NCBI RefSeq assembly: GCF_026212465.1
Contig: NC_080057.1
Span: forward strand, 15,696,987 to 15,760,986
From: Amaranthus tricolor
Taxonomy: Eukaryota; Streptophyta; Magnoliopsida; Caryophyllales; Amaranthaceae
Direction: 5' to 3'
Length of the DNA: 64,000 nucleotides
Made by a program: the position numbers and the translations under genes. Below the pieces are notes generated by a model. The model did no database searches. It was not told the origin of the DNA and saw only the letters and a list, made by a program, of their open reading frames with translations. Shown here in pieces: positions 1-13,049 of the stretch. Every line of letters starts with the position of its first letter. The stretch's first letter is position 1.

Positions 1-99
1 AAGTCATCCCAAAATGACAAGAAAAAGATTATAAAATATTTCCGACCAATTTACCTACCATTTTCCGACTAACCGGTTGGTCGGAAAAAAAGTGATAGG
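1..99. mobile_element. Possible right end of a CACTA-type element
   Basis: The sequence ends in a run that reads as a terminal inverted repeat when reversed (CACTTTTTTTCCGACCAACC). Just inside it is a hairpin built from TTCCGACTA, ACCGGT and TTGGTCGGAA. CACTA elements usually end in AGTG with such subterminal repeats. The other end lies outside the window, so this is tentative. Confidence 0.33.
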
Positions 100-1405
100 T
101 ACTTCATAAACTGATACTATTCATGTCTGAAAATATTTATTTCCTTTAGAAGAAGCCAAAAAAGTGAATCTTAATAATAAGAAGAAGAAATTTTCAAAAA
201 TAATAATAAGAAGAAGAAATTACAGATTGTCAAATGTAAGAAGATGAACATAAAAAAATATTTTAAATAATTATTTATTTATAAGTAATTTTACAGACGA
301 TTTTTTAAGCATTAAATAAATGTATGAAGTCTAAAATTTTTATGCTTTATTATTTAGTATTATAAAGGTCTAAAAAATGTTGAAGCATCCAATTATATGT
401 TATTAGGTGTAATAAACAGTTGCGCCTGCAGTATGCGTCATCATGATGCTAATCCTAGTCATTTATCTTTAATTAAATAGAGCTTCATAAGTTAAGCTAT
501 TTTTTTGACAAAAATAGTCGATTTAATCATTCAACGTTTTATAGAAATTTTTTCTTCGTCAAATAAAAGGTCATTATGGACAATATTTGCCTAACATGAT
601 ATATCGTTTTCTTTCATTTTCAGTTTACTAGTATTTTGAATGAAATATTTAGCATATAGCCACTTCTCAAATCATATAGAGAATTAACAATGATGAATAA
701 AAAACACAAATTGTTGTATAAAATAGTCTTATAATAACGTGTTTTATATATGAAAGTAGTAAGCCAATTCTAATTGTTTTTTTTTAAAAAAAATGTGTTC
801 CCTTTTTAATATTTGTCAAAACTTTACTATATTTTAATATTTAATTCAATAATAAAAAATGGATTATAAATCATACAGATTCGTAAAAGAAAATTCAAGT
901 GTAAAGTGAGCGTGGGTAGGATGTGTATATCCAATCATATAGAGGCGAGCATGATCATTTTGAAGAAGTATCCAAATAGACATATATGGATGTGTGAATT
1001 TCAGACGCTCATTTTATATTCATATGTAGTAGATAAATGGTTAATATAGATATTTTTAAGGATTACTAATATGAATATGGAGGAGATGAGAAGGAGATAT
1101 CTCCACTCAAACACATTTTGTTATTTGTAGCAACCTATAAATGCTATTAGCGAAACAAAAACCAACGATTACTTAACATTTAAATTTCATGAAAACATGT
1201 ATAATTAAAGATGAACCAAAAGTATAAAGATATAACAACATTTAGTACGTGACATGAGCAGTATCGAAAGAGTACTACTGAATATCATAGATTAATATTA
1301 AAAGATGAAATATTTAATTAGTCAAGAAAGTTTGAATCAGAATGTGTGGCTAGCACAAAGAAAATTTCAAAAAATGAGAAAGAAAATAACATTATTATTA
1401 CTTTA
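100..1405. other. AT-rich intergenic DNA
   Basis: I see no coding frame, structured repeat or RNA gene here. The stretch is AT-rich with short homopolymers. Confidence 0.6.
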
Positions 1406-1640
1406 TACTTTTTCCGTTTCAATTTATTTGTAATATTTGCTTTTTCATACAGTTCAATGCACTAATTCAATCCTTAATATCTCTAATTATGTATAATAAA
1501 AAATTATAAAAATTTAATATTAGTAATCTTTGCAATCAAACAAGATCTCACTTGACTATATTTTAAAACTAATCACAAACTAAAAGTAATGAATAAATAA
1601 TGCTAATTTACTAATATTATAACTAATATGAAACGGAGTA
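1406..1640. mobile_element. Stowaway-like MITE (mariner type)
   Basis: The element is bounded by TA dinucleotides and by inverted ends, left CTTTTTCCGTTTCA and right TGAAACGGAG. About 230 bp in total with no ORF. The interior, with TATAATAAAAAATTATAAAA and a run reading AATCAAACAAGATCTCAC, recurs at 1812-1990, about 3160-3310, 18356-18615, 38180-38630 and 39317-39717. This is the family's typical size and TA target. Confidence 0.72.
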
Positions 1641-1811
1641 ATTAATTTTTTTCAGAGCTAATTTTCTATTACTATCCACAATCAAATTAATAAGAAAAGT
1701 TCAAACACAATAATTGCAACTTAATCAACATTTCAAGTGGACATTATCCACCCAAGAAATGCAGAAATGCATTCAGCCAAAATATAAACGTTTTTTTTTT
1801 TTTTTTTTTTT

Positions 1812-1990
1812 ACGCAATCGAATACACTAATTCAATTCTTAATCTCTAATTATGTATAATAAAAAATTATAAAAATTTGATATTAATAATCTTTGCAATG
1901 AGACGAATCAAACAAAATCACTTAACTATTTTTTAACTTATAAATTAAAAACTAATCACAAATTAAGAGTGATGAATAAATAGTGTCATT
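1812..1990. mobile_element. Truncated second copy of the Stowaway-like MITE
   Basis: The interior matches the copy at 1406-1640 closely (shared run from CACTAATTCAAT through the TATAATAAAAAATTATAAAA block to the TAATGAATAAATA-like end). It lacks clear terminal repeats and is preceded by a poly-T tract at about 1792-1811, so it looks truncated. Confidence 0.6.
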
Positions 1991-3019
1991 CTACGATATG
2001 ATAAGAGTTGTGTTGAAGATAGTAGTGATGTCGACAGGGGCCGCCCTAATAATTTTGGCCTTCGGGCAAGATTGTAACTTAGAAAGTTGAAACTTGAAAG
2101 CCCTTGAAAAAAATATTATAAGTTTTACAATAGTATATGAGTGGATCGTCAGATTTTTCTTTTCAGTTTGGTACTCCCAATTGCTAAATTCTGAATCGGT
2201 GCAAAAGAATTGTTGGCGACAACCTTAGATATCGAGCTACTAATCAACATTACATATATTATGGATTTTCTTCATTGAAGAATTTAACAATCTCCTTTAT
2301 TTTTATGGGATTTTAATTCCTCATAATATACCAAATTGTAAAAACCCAATAAAATGTCCAACTCAAAGGCACCTAGAAAATGTTACTCTTTGTTGTTACC
2401 AAGAAGTCAAGTTTAATACTAAACTCACAAAATAATAGTATTTTACGTTTTTATAATTCCTTTTTCAGTTTTCTTTCACACGTATTTAACATTAATTTTC
2501 ATGGGTCTTTCTCAAAATTCGTCTTTTTTCTTACAATAATTATAATCTAATTTTGGGTTCCTGGGTGGTGTCCAAATCATTTATTGACTTTAGTAATTGC
2601 ATGCCTCATTCAAGACACCTTTCAAGCTCTTCGTACCTCGTTCAAGGCATACCCAATATGCATCTTCTTGCTTTGTTCAGACGTCTCTTACCTTGTTCAA
2701 GGCACCTTTCGTGCACTCACATATTCTTGTTCTTTGTCGATTCATCACCATGGCACATAAAAAAATCCTTCTTCATTGCTTCCTTGAAACCCCAATTTTA
2801 ATGTACTAAACCCTCTTGCTCCACCATTGCTAACAACATGATTTATCTTGGCTTGAATCATTGAATCATTACCTTTACAAAAGGTAATTTGACTCCTACA
2901 CTATCAAATTTTGAGTTTTTTTCTCTCAAAATGATTATTTTATAACAAAATTCCCACTTTTAAACTTAATTCTCTTTCTACCATTCACGACAGATTATTA
3001 TTTTTTAATAAAAAATAAA
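1991..3019. other. Intergenic DNA without recognised features
   Basis: Short open frames around 2553-2809 overlap each other in two frames and resemble no family I know. Nothing else stands out. Confidence 0.5.
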
Positions 3020-3705
3020 TAGCAAACCGTCATCTCAGATGGCGGTTTACTATTAAGAGCAAATTGCTATCTTTAATGACATTTTAACTTGTAAACTAGT
3101 ATTTTTTTTATTCACTTTAAATATCCCATTTAATTTTGGCATATTTGCCGATGCACGTTTTTAATTTTTAATACATGTAATTATGCTTGAGTAAAATTAT
3201 AAAAGGTGATATTAATAAAATTTACAATAAGATAAATCAAACAAAATTCAAATTGACTATGATTTTAACTTATAAATTAAAAACAAAACATATAGTAAAA
3301 GCTATTGATAAATAGTTCTGAAAAATCATATAGGACATTTAAAATATATAAGTGGGAGTTTATAAACTAAAAAACATTTCATTTTTAGTAGTCACAACTG
3401 ACAAGGAGTCAACACAGGACCAATTTGTGATAAAGTCCTTGTTTAGTTGAGCGCGGCCAACTAAGATGAAATTGTTTGATGATTAATATCAATCAATTGT
3501 AACTTTATTATTAACCGCATTATGCCCAACAAAATGTTGCACGAAAGTGGAAAATAACTTTAGACAAACCGTAATTTAAGATAGCGGTATATCTTATTAT
3601 TTTTTTTTGGCTTAAATGTTTTTATTAAGATAGAACTGTTATCTTAGATAGTGGTTTGCCAAAAAAATTTTGATAAACCACTAACTGAGATAACAGTTTG
3701 ATTTA
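3020..3705. repeat. Cluster of hairpin repeats with AAACCG..CGGTTT arms
   Basis: Four related near-palindromes occur at about 3022-3050, 3567-3592, 3627-3657 and 3672-3700. The clearest reads CAAACCGTCATCTCAGATG followed by GCGGTTTAC. The two outer zones bracket a diverged copy of the Stowaway-like MITE interior (about 3160-3310). Such hairpins are typical of subterminal repeats of DNA transposons, but no termini were found. Confidence 0.5.
3160..3310. mobile_element. Diverged MITE-family copy
   Basis: It shares the order of words seen in the MITE at 1406-1640: AAATTATAAAA, a GATATTAATAA run, ATAAATCAAACAAAATTC and TTAACTTATAAATTAAAAAC. No clean terminal repeats are visible. Confidence 0.45.
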
Positions 3706-4084
3706 AGCAAAAATAAAAAAAAAATATTTTGAGTATTATTCTACATGAACGTATTCAAGAAAATAAGTTTACTTGTTACACAAAATGGAAATTATATATA
3801 CAAAAACAATTTTAAAGGAAAAGGCTCTCAAATTTCAAAAACTTCCTTTTTAAATTGATCCCTTTTTTGTCAAAAAGTAGAATTTAAAAAACTTCAGACA
3901 ATCAGTGGAACACTAAAACTATTGCAAATTCAAAAATAACAAATTACAAATGAAAATGACAAATACTATTTGTTTCTTAAGTTGTGTTTGGATAAAAGTA
4001 AATAGAGGGAAAGAAAGGGAAGAGACTTAGAGGGATAAAGGTGATAGAGATAAATAAGATCAACAAATTAATTAAAATAAATAG
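3706..4084. other. AT-rich intergenic DNA
   Basis: No gene seen. A short stretch at about 3984-4060 (TTGTGTTTGGATAAAAG followed by purine-rich DNA) resembles the end of a Tourist-like MITE but is not bounded. Confidence 0.4.
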
Positions 4085-4500
4085 TAATTCGTATTTGATA
4101 GTCTTTGCGAGACGTCTCTCAGGCCCAGCGCATCAAACCTTAATATTCACTTACTATATTCTTAATGCCTACTTATATCCTTAATACCTATTTGCAATAT
4201 ACTTAAATGTCCACCGAAAAAGTACTTAAAATGCCTACTTACAATATTCTTAATTCCTACCGAAAAACTTAACCTACTAGACTACTTACCATATCCTTAA
4301 TGACTACTTACAATATCTTTAATGCCTACTCACAATATACTTAATGCTCACCGAATAAGTACTTAATTACTTACAATATTTTAAATGCCTAATTACAATA
4401 TTCTTAATGCCTACAAAAAAACTTACTTTATATTTTTCTTTTTAGGCCAGCCTAATTAGAAATCGTTTCTCAAAGAGACTGTTAATTATTTAATGGGGAT
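4085..4500. repeat. Minisatellite flanked by GAGACGTCTC and GGCC boxes
   Basis: Between about 4139 and 4412 a 20-26 bp unit (consensus near TTACAATATTCTTAATGCC, then TAC) repeats imperfectly more than ten times. It is preceded by GAGACGTCTCTCAGGCCCA and followed by AGGCCAGCC and TTTCTCAAAGAGACTG. The same design, with a different unit, occurs at 12150-12560. Confidence 0.6.
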
Positions 4501-4739
4501 GCATATAGGCGCATGGTGTTAAAAGTGTCAATTGTATTGTGATTCAGTGATGTCTTCACGATTGCAAGTCGAAAAAATCAAACTATTGTTTATTTAGCTA
4601 CTTGAGAGCTTTTATCAGCGGGCTTTAATTTGACAAGGGAACTAATTCTATTATTACATTGAAAGGTAGAGGATGATAAAGTTTAACGGGCTTTATTAGC
4701 AGTATAAAACCCACACCCAATAAAACAATCAAGTCAGCA

Positions 4740-4989
4740 GAAATAAATGCACAAAATGAATGGAAGGGCAAATTAGCTTAGATTACAGAAACAGAATCTA
4801 TATTTCAACTATAATGTGCTTGAATATCAAAGCAGTACATGTTACAAATCAACAGTTCTAATATCAAGAAAAAACAACCACCCATAAATCTTCAGTTCAG
4901 AAGAAAAGCTTAAGCACCAGCGCCTTTTTATTCATCAGCTGAAAATAGGCTTCCATCCAAGCACAACATACATCAACCGCCTCTAGTGC
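4740..4989 (-). other. Last exon and 3' UTR of the ATP synthase 6 kDa gene
   Basis: Read on the minus strand, a 3' splice site ending GTTTCAG at 4990 is followed by G CAC TAG, which supplies the last codon and stop of the gene starting at 10449. The DNA below 4983 is T-rich with several AATAAA-like words and reads like a plant 3' UTR. The polyadenylation point is not determined; about 4740-4800 is a guess. Confidence 0.6.
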
Positions 4990-7900
4990 CTGAAACATAC
5001 AAGCAGCGTTAAGAGTTTCGTAAAAGAGATTTACAATAAAAGATAAATCAGCACAAAATACATCAAAACCATAAAATGATGTATGAAGGGAGAAAAAGGT
5101 GAAGAGAATTGAATACAGTTTTATTCAATCACAAAATTGTCAGGGGCCCTTAATGTCAAACATCTGCTTCACTAATATATAAGCCTTTAAAGTTTAATGA
5201 CATTTTTATTAGTTCATGATTTATGATACAAATATTGAAGAAGACAAATAGAAGCACAAGACATTTATAGGTCCCCAAATCTTCCCGAAAAGCACATGAT
5301 TTGAGAACTTAAGTCAAATTCATGGACCATGGTTACAAAAAATTGTGTGAATATAACCTAATATTTCATATTGGATGCATTATAGTTGTTAGCCTACAAC
5401 TTCAACAAGTACCCTTTGGATACTTTTAAATTCTGATTACACATAGACAACCTAATAAACAAATATTATATAATATCCAACATATGAAATGTTTGAAGGT
5501 AGTTGTAAGAGCCTGAAGTTGAATAGGCACCATAAACGACAAACAAAAAATAACCCATACATACAACAGTGTGTAATGTGTATATAGCAAGAAGTTTTTG
5601 GTTCAAATGATTTTCAACAGCAAATGATGATCAAAAACATCATCATCATCATCCTATCCAGTGTAGCCCGCTCATAGAAAAACTATGGACAGGGTCTGGG
5701 GAGGGAAGGACGGCGGCAACTCATACCCATAAAGGAGAGCGCGACCAAAGGAGTCCCCCGGCTCAAGAAAGATAATAAGACGTAACTACACGGAAAAGAT
5801 AAATGGAATGCATATAAATAAAATAAATAAATAGAACCATTCACAGCGTAGTATTCCTAATTACAGTGCGCAAAGTATCTGAATCAAATCAACAACTTGA
5901 TAACTCATTCAAAAAAGTAAGGTGATGGTGATGTAAAAAACCAAATCAAATCAAACTTAGAAACAGTACCTTCAATTGCGCATTACCACCCTTAACTAAT
6001 AATCTCTGTTAGACTATGTCCCTTCGAGATAGCCCCCAAGGCACCCAACAACCTCTTACAGTGGGACTTAAATTGGGCATTCTTAAAAGGAATGATAAGT
6101 GTAAGATCGATAGATCCAAGTTAGATCCACAAAACATCACAAAAAAAAAAAATAACCACAATTTCACATGGAAAAAAATAACCCAAAGTGAAGAGGAAAG
6201 AAGCGCAATAATCTAGACAAGAAAATAGATGACAATTTAAACTTCTGATGGGAGAAAGGAAAATCTTCAGAGAGAGAGAGAGAGACAGATTAGTACAAAA
6301 TCATAAGCCAAAAAATAACTATAGTAATAATGATGTAATTTAGGAAAAACTTTATGAAACTGACTGAAGTAGAAAAGGGATGAAATATATAGAACAAATT
6401 AAGCAAATCTAGATAACATGGGAGAAAAAAACTGCTGATCCTAAACCAAAAACTTCTACTTTCAGACAAAAAAACAAAACTTTTCTAGTCTTGAAAATGT
6501 TGTCCAGCATTGTAGTTACCTGCATTAAGGATGTCAGGGAGATAGAAGTAAACACCAATCATCATTCCTTCAAATAACTACTACACGACTATTCATCTTA
6601 ACAGTCCTCAAATGCCATCTAGCAAAAGCAAAACCTATCTTCGTAAATAAGACTCATACTGAACCTATTATCAAAACTAGGCCTCGTGAATACTACTATA
6701 CTTTCAGTTCCAATATAACTAATATCATCATAGAGTTCCCAAAATTTAACATGATATAATTCTACAAAGAAAGGTCATGAATTACATGCTCTCCTTGGCT
6801 TTGGTAGTTTTGAAGGAGTTTTCTTCATTTTCCACGTAACTATGATTTTAATATTTAATAAGAAGAGCATGTTAAACAGTTCAAACTAAATAGACATTTA
6901 GGTCAGATGGAAACATATATAGAGCCCAAGGATTCATATGTGACTCAACTGATATTGATTTATCAATCAACTAAGCCAGTTCTCTTCTCTTGCTACCTGA
7001 CATTCATAGTACTTTCATTAACTAAATCTGAAATAACAGATCTGTTCCACCTCCTAATTGACTAAAAACCACTTAGAAAACTCAGCAGCTCATCCGCTGA
7101 CCATTTAAAATCTAAAATAAAAACTCAATTTAAAAAATTATGGCAGCACATACTATGTGCACTATCCTATCCAATATACAAAAAAAAGTGCACAACGAAA
7201 ATATTCAAATCCCTGGATGATAGATTAATAGATTGCATTGACCTTAGGTTGGAAGATTGCTTGAACAAACTTTTTCCTCAATAGATGAAGTAACAAATTA
7301 TCATTCACATCACATATGCATAAAACACACCAATATCTAAAAAGCTGCTGGTAGAGCAATTCCAACCACTTAAAGAGGAAGAATCAAGTAAAACAAATGA
7401 CAAAAAGTGACTGTGTATCTCCCGCAATATACTAAAGATATGGATTGCAAACCATGCAAGCTAACACCAATCACAAAGAAAAATCAAGTTCTACCACAAC
7501 AAAAAATAGGCCACCTCTCCATCTTAGCAGATCAATGATAACATAAAAAAATCATGACTTAGCACCAACAAAGACAACCAAAATATTCACAAGTAAATTT
7601 TTTTTGACAGAACCACCTTCAATCAAGTTGACAGTCACGTAAAACCATTCCTAAATCAAAGCGATAACTCAAAAAGACATAAGAGGGTTTGGCAAAAAAC
7701 ATTAAGTCAGATATACTCAACTTATAACTCTGGGTGCAGGGTAACGAACATAATCAAGAGCTGAAGAAACCACATTCAAACTCTGTGAAGAACATTGTAC
7801 ATTCAGACATTTAGGGAAGCCAAAAGCCCAAACAGGGCAGACGGTTATCGGCAAGACTCACCAGCAATTGAACATTGATTTGTCATTAAAGAAGGCATCC

Positions 7901-10449
7901 ATTGATATAGTCCATACATAAGTACATAACCACTTACACATTACATGGCCATCATTAATTGACACTTAGATGTGTTCCAGCAATTGACGATTTATTATAA
8001 ACTGCCATCAATCTTTCACAAATCGTTTTCCAGAATCACTTATCTCCTCTACCACCTAATTGACTCTAAAACACTAAAAAATGGAGCAGCCCATTTACCA
8101 ATCTACCAATTTATTGATAGTTAAGATCATACATATAAAACATCCTCTTAAACAGAAGGTCTGATTATTACGGTGAAGAGTTTATGTCTTGTGCACTCTA
8201 CTTTCGAATATTCAAACTACAAAAATTAATAAAAAAAATTTTTTTAAAAAAAACTAGGTGATATCAATAATATAAAGGACATAATGAGATAAAGTGTCAT
8301 TCTTGACCGGCATCAGGGAAGGAGACGAAATGTCTATTGGAAACCAAATTGTGTATCAAAAATAGATTTCCCCCTAATAAAAAAGTAATGATAATTCACA
8401 GAAGTAAAGCTGGAAGAATAATAGCAATTGACAACTAACCATGGAGAAAGAAACACAAAAAAAAAAAAAAAAAAAAAAAAACAAATGACAAAAAGACTAT
8501 AGACTTCAAGCTAGTCTACCAACCCATTCAAACAATTATTTAAAGTACGAAGCCATGTAACACAATTTGCCAAAAATGATCGAAAAATCACCTAAAATTG
8601 ACCTAATTTGCTTTTCTCGATATGCAATTCGCGAAGAGATAAGTGAACCATGTAACACTAGTACGAAGAGGACATAGTTTTATAATAATAACAAAAAATG
8701 GTCACTTCTTCAATTCAATACAACAACAATATCAGAACCTCAAAAAATTGGGTTCCGCCACATGAACTAATATATCAGTTCTAATAGTCATCTACATGTA
8801 TTCTTTTTATTCATTCATTTTAATTTTTAATCATCTCAAAATCTAGATCCTTCATATCATTTTCCACTCTTGTCCTCCAAGTTATAATAACAAGGGCACA
8901 CCTCAACCACATAATATTCTATTAATTGCTCTTTATTTTTACCACCCACACTAAATTTATGTAGCACAATGTGTTGAATATCTCCACTATTCTTAAATAT
9001 GGACCAAAGGTATTTAAAGCATCTAACTTTTCAACTCAACAACACGACAATAACCTAAAATTTGGCTTAACCTCAAAGCTAAAACCAACTTTAAGCAATT
9101 CCACTATAATCTAAAATCACCAAGGCAAAAACTACTAAGATAAAATAACAATCATGTCAAGTCCTTAATCTCAAAACATTTTAGGTTACACTTTCACTCT
9201 TGCACATTTGGAACCTAAACTTGGGTAAATTACTTGTGAAATATATAACAGCTTGTGGTACACAAAGAAAAAAGGAAGCGCAATTTTAAGAGTTAGAAAC
9301 ACATTTGAACTGATTTGTAATGGGAACTTTTAAAAAGTTAAGTTTGCCGCATCATTGACAATGAACTCAACCACAATACTCATAGTTTCAAACGTGATCT
9401 TGTGATATAAATTCAACCAATTGTTCATTGTTGAAGAAGACAGCTTCGATTTTTTTTTTTTTTTTGTAGTTTTGGAAGTATATCATGGGGAGAAAGAGTT
9501 TTTGTCCAAAGTAGTACTAGTAGTAATTGTACCCCATTGTCAATAAACTCATTTAGAGGATTTTTGTTCAGTAATCATACCCAATTGTTTTTTATATTTT
9601 TTAACATGGAATAACCAAAGGCTGAAGTATGATAGCAACTTGTCAAAAAAAAAAAGAAAATTAAAAGGGGTAAAAAGCTAGTAACGAAAGGGTTATTGAT
9701 ACCCTCAATTTGAAAATAGTGGCTTTCAAATAATGCTAGTTAAATAACCAAATGCACAAAGGTTAAGGGGTGTTTGGTAATTGGCTTTTACATTGGCTTT
9801 TTGATTGACTTTTGGCTTATTGATCGGTCAAACAGCTAAAAATAGATTTAATAAATGGCTTTTTAAGAAAAAGAAAAACAACTCGCTATTTTTCTTTGTT
9901 GGCTTTTGGCTTGTTGACCCACTTTTCTTTAATAAACGGTCAGCAACCAATAACTAAATTTACGAAGTATCTCTATAAACAGCTGATTAACATAAATGAT
10001 AAATAAAGTCCCTAATTTTCCATCTTACTCTGTAACCAGTCCAGCTAACAAAGACGATCATCAAAAAATGCATTCTTATATTCTATATTGAGCAACAACA
10101 TACAATCAGTGATAAATCACAGAACACAGATCTAGGGATGTGATTGAAAATTGAAACTAAAATACCTTTTGTGCCTTTGAACAAAAGGTGAGTTCTTCGC
10201 ATCCTCCTCTATAAAATCATCAAAAAAAAAGAAAAAAAAAATGAATTAGATAAATCTATCAATAAGAGATGAGCAAACAACAAAAATGGAATAAATATAA
10301 AATGAAGAAGATGATGAAGTACCAGAAAGACCGAGAGAAACTTTGGTAATGATGTAACCAGTAATGGCGAAACCAGTTAGGAATGGCCAATTGCGATTCC
10401 ATTCTCTCTTGAAGAAAACTGGCCATGGATCGAATTTCCTCCACCCCAT
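4983..10449 (-). CDS. Mitochondrial ATP synthase 6 kDa subunit (small accessory subunit)
   Basis: The joined product is 58 residues and belongs to the plant 6 kDa subunit of the mitochondrial F1Fo ATP synthase, an inner-membrane accessory protein. Exons on the minus strand: 10449-10323, 10208-10166 and 4989-4983. Exon 1 encodes the conserved FDPWPVFFKREW block, then a single hydrophobic segment (about residues 21-42, WPFLTGFAITGYIITK). Exon 2 adds the charged tail EEDAKNSPFVQRHK. Exon 3 gives R-H-stop. Both introns have GT..AG borders and the phases fit. Intron 2 is 5.2 kb and holds a SINE-like repeat and MITE debris. The protein starts MGWRKF; relatives I recall start M-R-K/L-F, so there are two or three extra N-terminal residues. 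The weakest call is exon 3; read-through of exon 2 would give a different tail. Confidence 0.83.
5639..5790 (-). repeat. SINE-like dispersed repeat, copy 1
   Basis: On the minus strand it reads from TTTCTTGAGCCGGGGGACTC through GGTCGCGCTCTCC and ATGGGTATGAGTTGCC to CCCAGACCCTG, and ends in GATGATGATGATG. A second copy in plus orientation lies at 17800-17928 and shares the same order of words over about 130 bp. Length, dispersion and a short simple-repeat tail fit a SINE. No clear pol III A box was confirmed. Confidence 0.5.
9767..9960. mobile_element. MITE fragment with GGGGTGTTTGGTAA end
   Basis: The left end GGGGTGTTTGGTAATTGGC follows TTA and matches the left end of the element at 38667-39021. 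Interior words (TTGGCTTTTTGATTGACTT, CAGCTAAAAA, GGTCAGCAACCAATAAC) also match. The right end is not clearly bounded. Confidence 0.5.
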
Positions 10450-10615
10450 TTTTTCGTTCGTTCTTCCTCTTTCTCTCTCTGCTATTCAGATCCCCGTTAT
10501 TTTTCTACCTGTGTTTGCGTCGACCTAAGTTATGTTGCTCGAATAATAGAAGTAATTCTTTATATGGAGATAATGCGGTAAGCCCAAATCCAATGGAAGC
10601 TATCTTTGGGCTGTG
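10450..10615 (-). promoter_or_regulatory. 5' UTR and proximal promoter with site II motifs
   Basis: Upstream of the ATP synthase start codon is a purine-rich leader (AGAGAGAGAAAGAGGAAG on the minus strand). Two TGGGCT (site II, TGGGCY) elements lie at 10581-10586 (minus) and 10607-10612 (plus). Paired site II elements are known from plant nuclear genes for mitochondrial and ribosomal proteins and are bound by TCP factors, which fits this gene. No TATA box is evident. Confidence 0.55.
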
Positions 10616-10680
10616 AACTTGGACTCATGATATAGGCTATTCGTGGAGCAGTTACTCTCTTGTGAGACAGTCTTAGGACA

Positions 10681-12129
<1,449 letters not shown>

Positions 12130-12149
12130 CCTTCTTAGTCGTGCAACTG

Positions 12150-12560
12150 GTTCAGGCCTAATAATTTTTTAAAAATATTTTAACATAGTAATTTTAAGAC
12201 TTATAAGGACAATTTCAAGACTTAAAAATCCAATTTTAAGACTTAAAATGTCAATTTTAAAGTTTTTAATATCAATTTTAATGTTTGACAAATCCTATTT
12301 TAAAGTTGGAATGAGAATTTAATGACCTGCAATTGGTGTTTTAAGTCTTAAAATTGGTTTTTTAAGTATTAAAATTGACCTTTTAAGCTTAAAACTGTCA
12401 AATTCCATGACTTAAAATGTCAATTTCAAATCCTTGAAATTGGTCTTTTAAGTCTTTAAATTGGTCTTTTAACTCTAAATTGACATTTTAATTTGTGAAA
12501 TTGGTAAAAAAATGCAGAATTGGGCCGGCCCAATAAGATGCGTCTCACAAGTGAGACGAT
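12150..12560. repeat. Minisatellite with GGCC and GAGACG flanks, second example
   Basis: From about 12178 to 12515 a 20-22 bp unit near AATTTTAAGACTTAAAATGTC repeats first in one and then in the inverse orientation (GACATTTTAAGTCTTAAAATT type). The left flank has TCAGGCCTAATAA and the right flank GGGCCGGCCCAATAAG, then CGTCTCACAAGTGAGACG. This parallels the block at 4085-4500 with an unrelated unit. Confidence 0.6.
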
Positions 12561-13049
12561 CTCACCCAAGCTTTTGTGTTCGTGGAGAGAAAATATTGCA
12601 TGAGGCCAGTTTCATTCAAGTTCATATAAGGAGTCGAAAATTAGATAAATGAATGTTTTAATATAATTTTAGCATTTAAAATGATGTGTTAAATACTAAG
12701 TAATTAAAAAAGAGTATTTTAAATACAAATTCAAATATTTAATTAATATACTTGGACTATTTGACCAATTTAGACAATTCTCATGGTGAGACTGTTTCGA
12801 TTAACACAAATTCTAGTATGAGATGGTCTCAACGTGAGACGCGCCTCAATAATACAACTTATTAGTATATGGACTTTTTTTTTAAGATCGTCTAACCAAA
12901 TCGGGAGAGAGTCTATCATAAAAGTAGCTCATTAGTTAAATAAGAATTTGTGTTAAAAAAAGTCTTGTGAGAGATGCTCAATTTAATGCGTCCTCCAAGA
13001 ACGCAACCCAACATAGCATTACGATTTTACTAGATAGATTCTCATGCGC
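12561..13049. other. Intergenic DNA with GAGAC palindromes
   Basis: No gene seen. Imperfect inverted words TGAGATGGTCTCA and GTGAGACGCGCCTC occur around 12820-12848, and GTGAGACTGTTTCG at 12786, related to those flanking the minisatellites. Confidence 0.4.

Larger units (their letters stand above)
4990..10165 (-). other. Long intron 2 of the ATP synthase 6 kDa gene
   Basis: This 5.2 kb stretch has no convincing coding frame on either strand. It contains the SINE-like repeat at 5639-5790, a poly-A tract at about 8457-8480, an (AG) run near 6271-6285 and a Tourist/hAT-like MITE fragment at 9767-9960. If exon 3 were misplaced, part of this would be intergenic. Confidence 0.5.

Noticed and set aside
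10259..10444. Alternative frame in exon 1 of the ATP synthase gene
   Set aside because: Different frame from the conserved FDPWPVFFKREW protein.
12545..12560. CGTCTCACAAGTGAGACG as an operator-like palindrome
   Set aside because: Similar palindromes flank repeats at several places in the window, so a transposon-end explanation is simpler.
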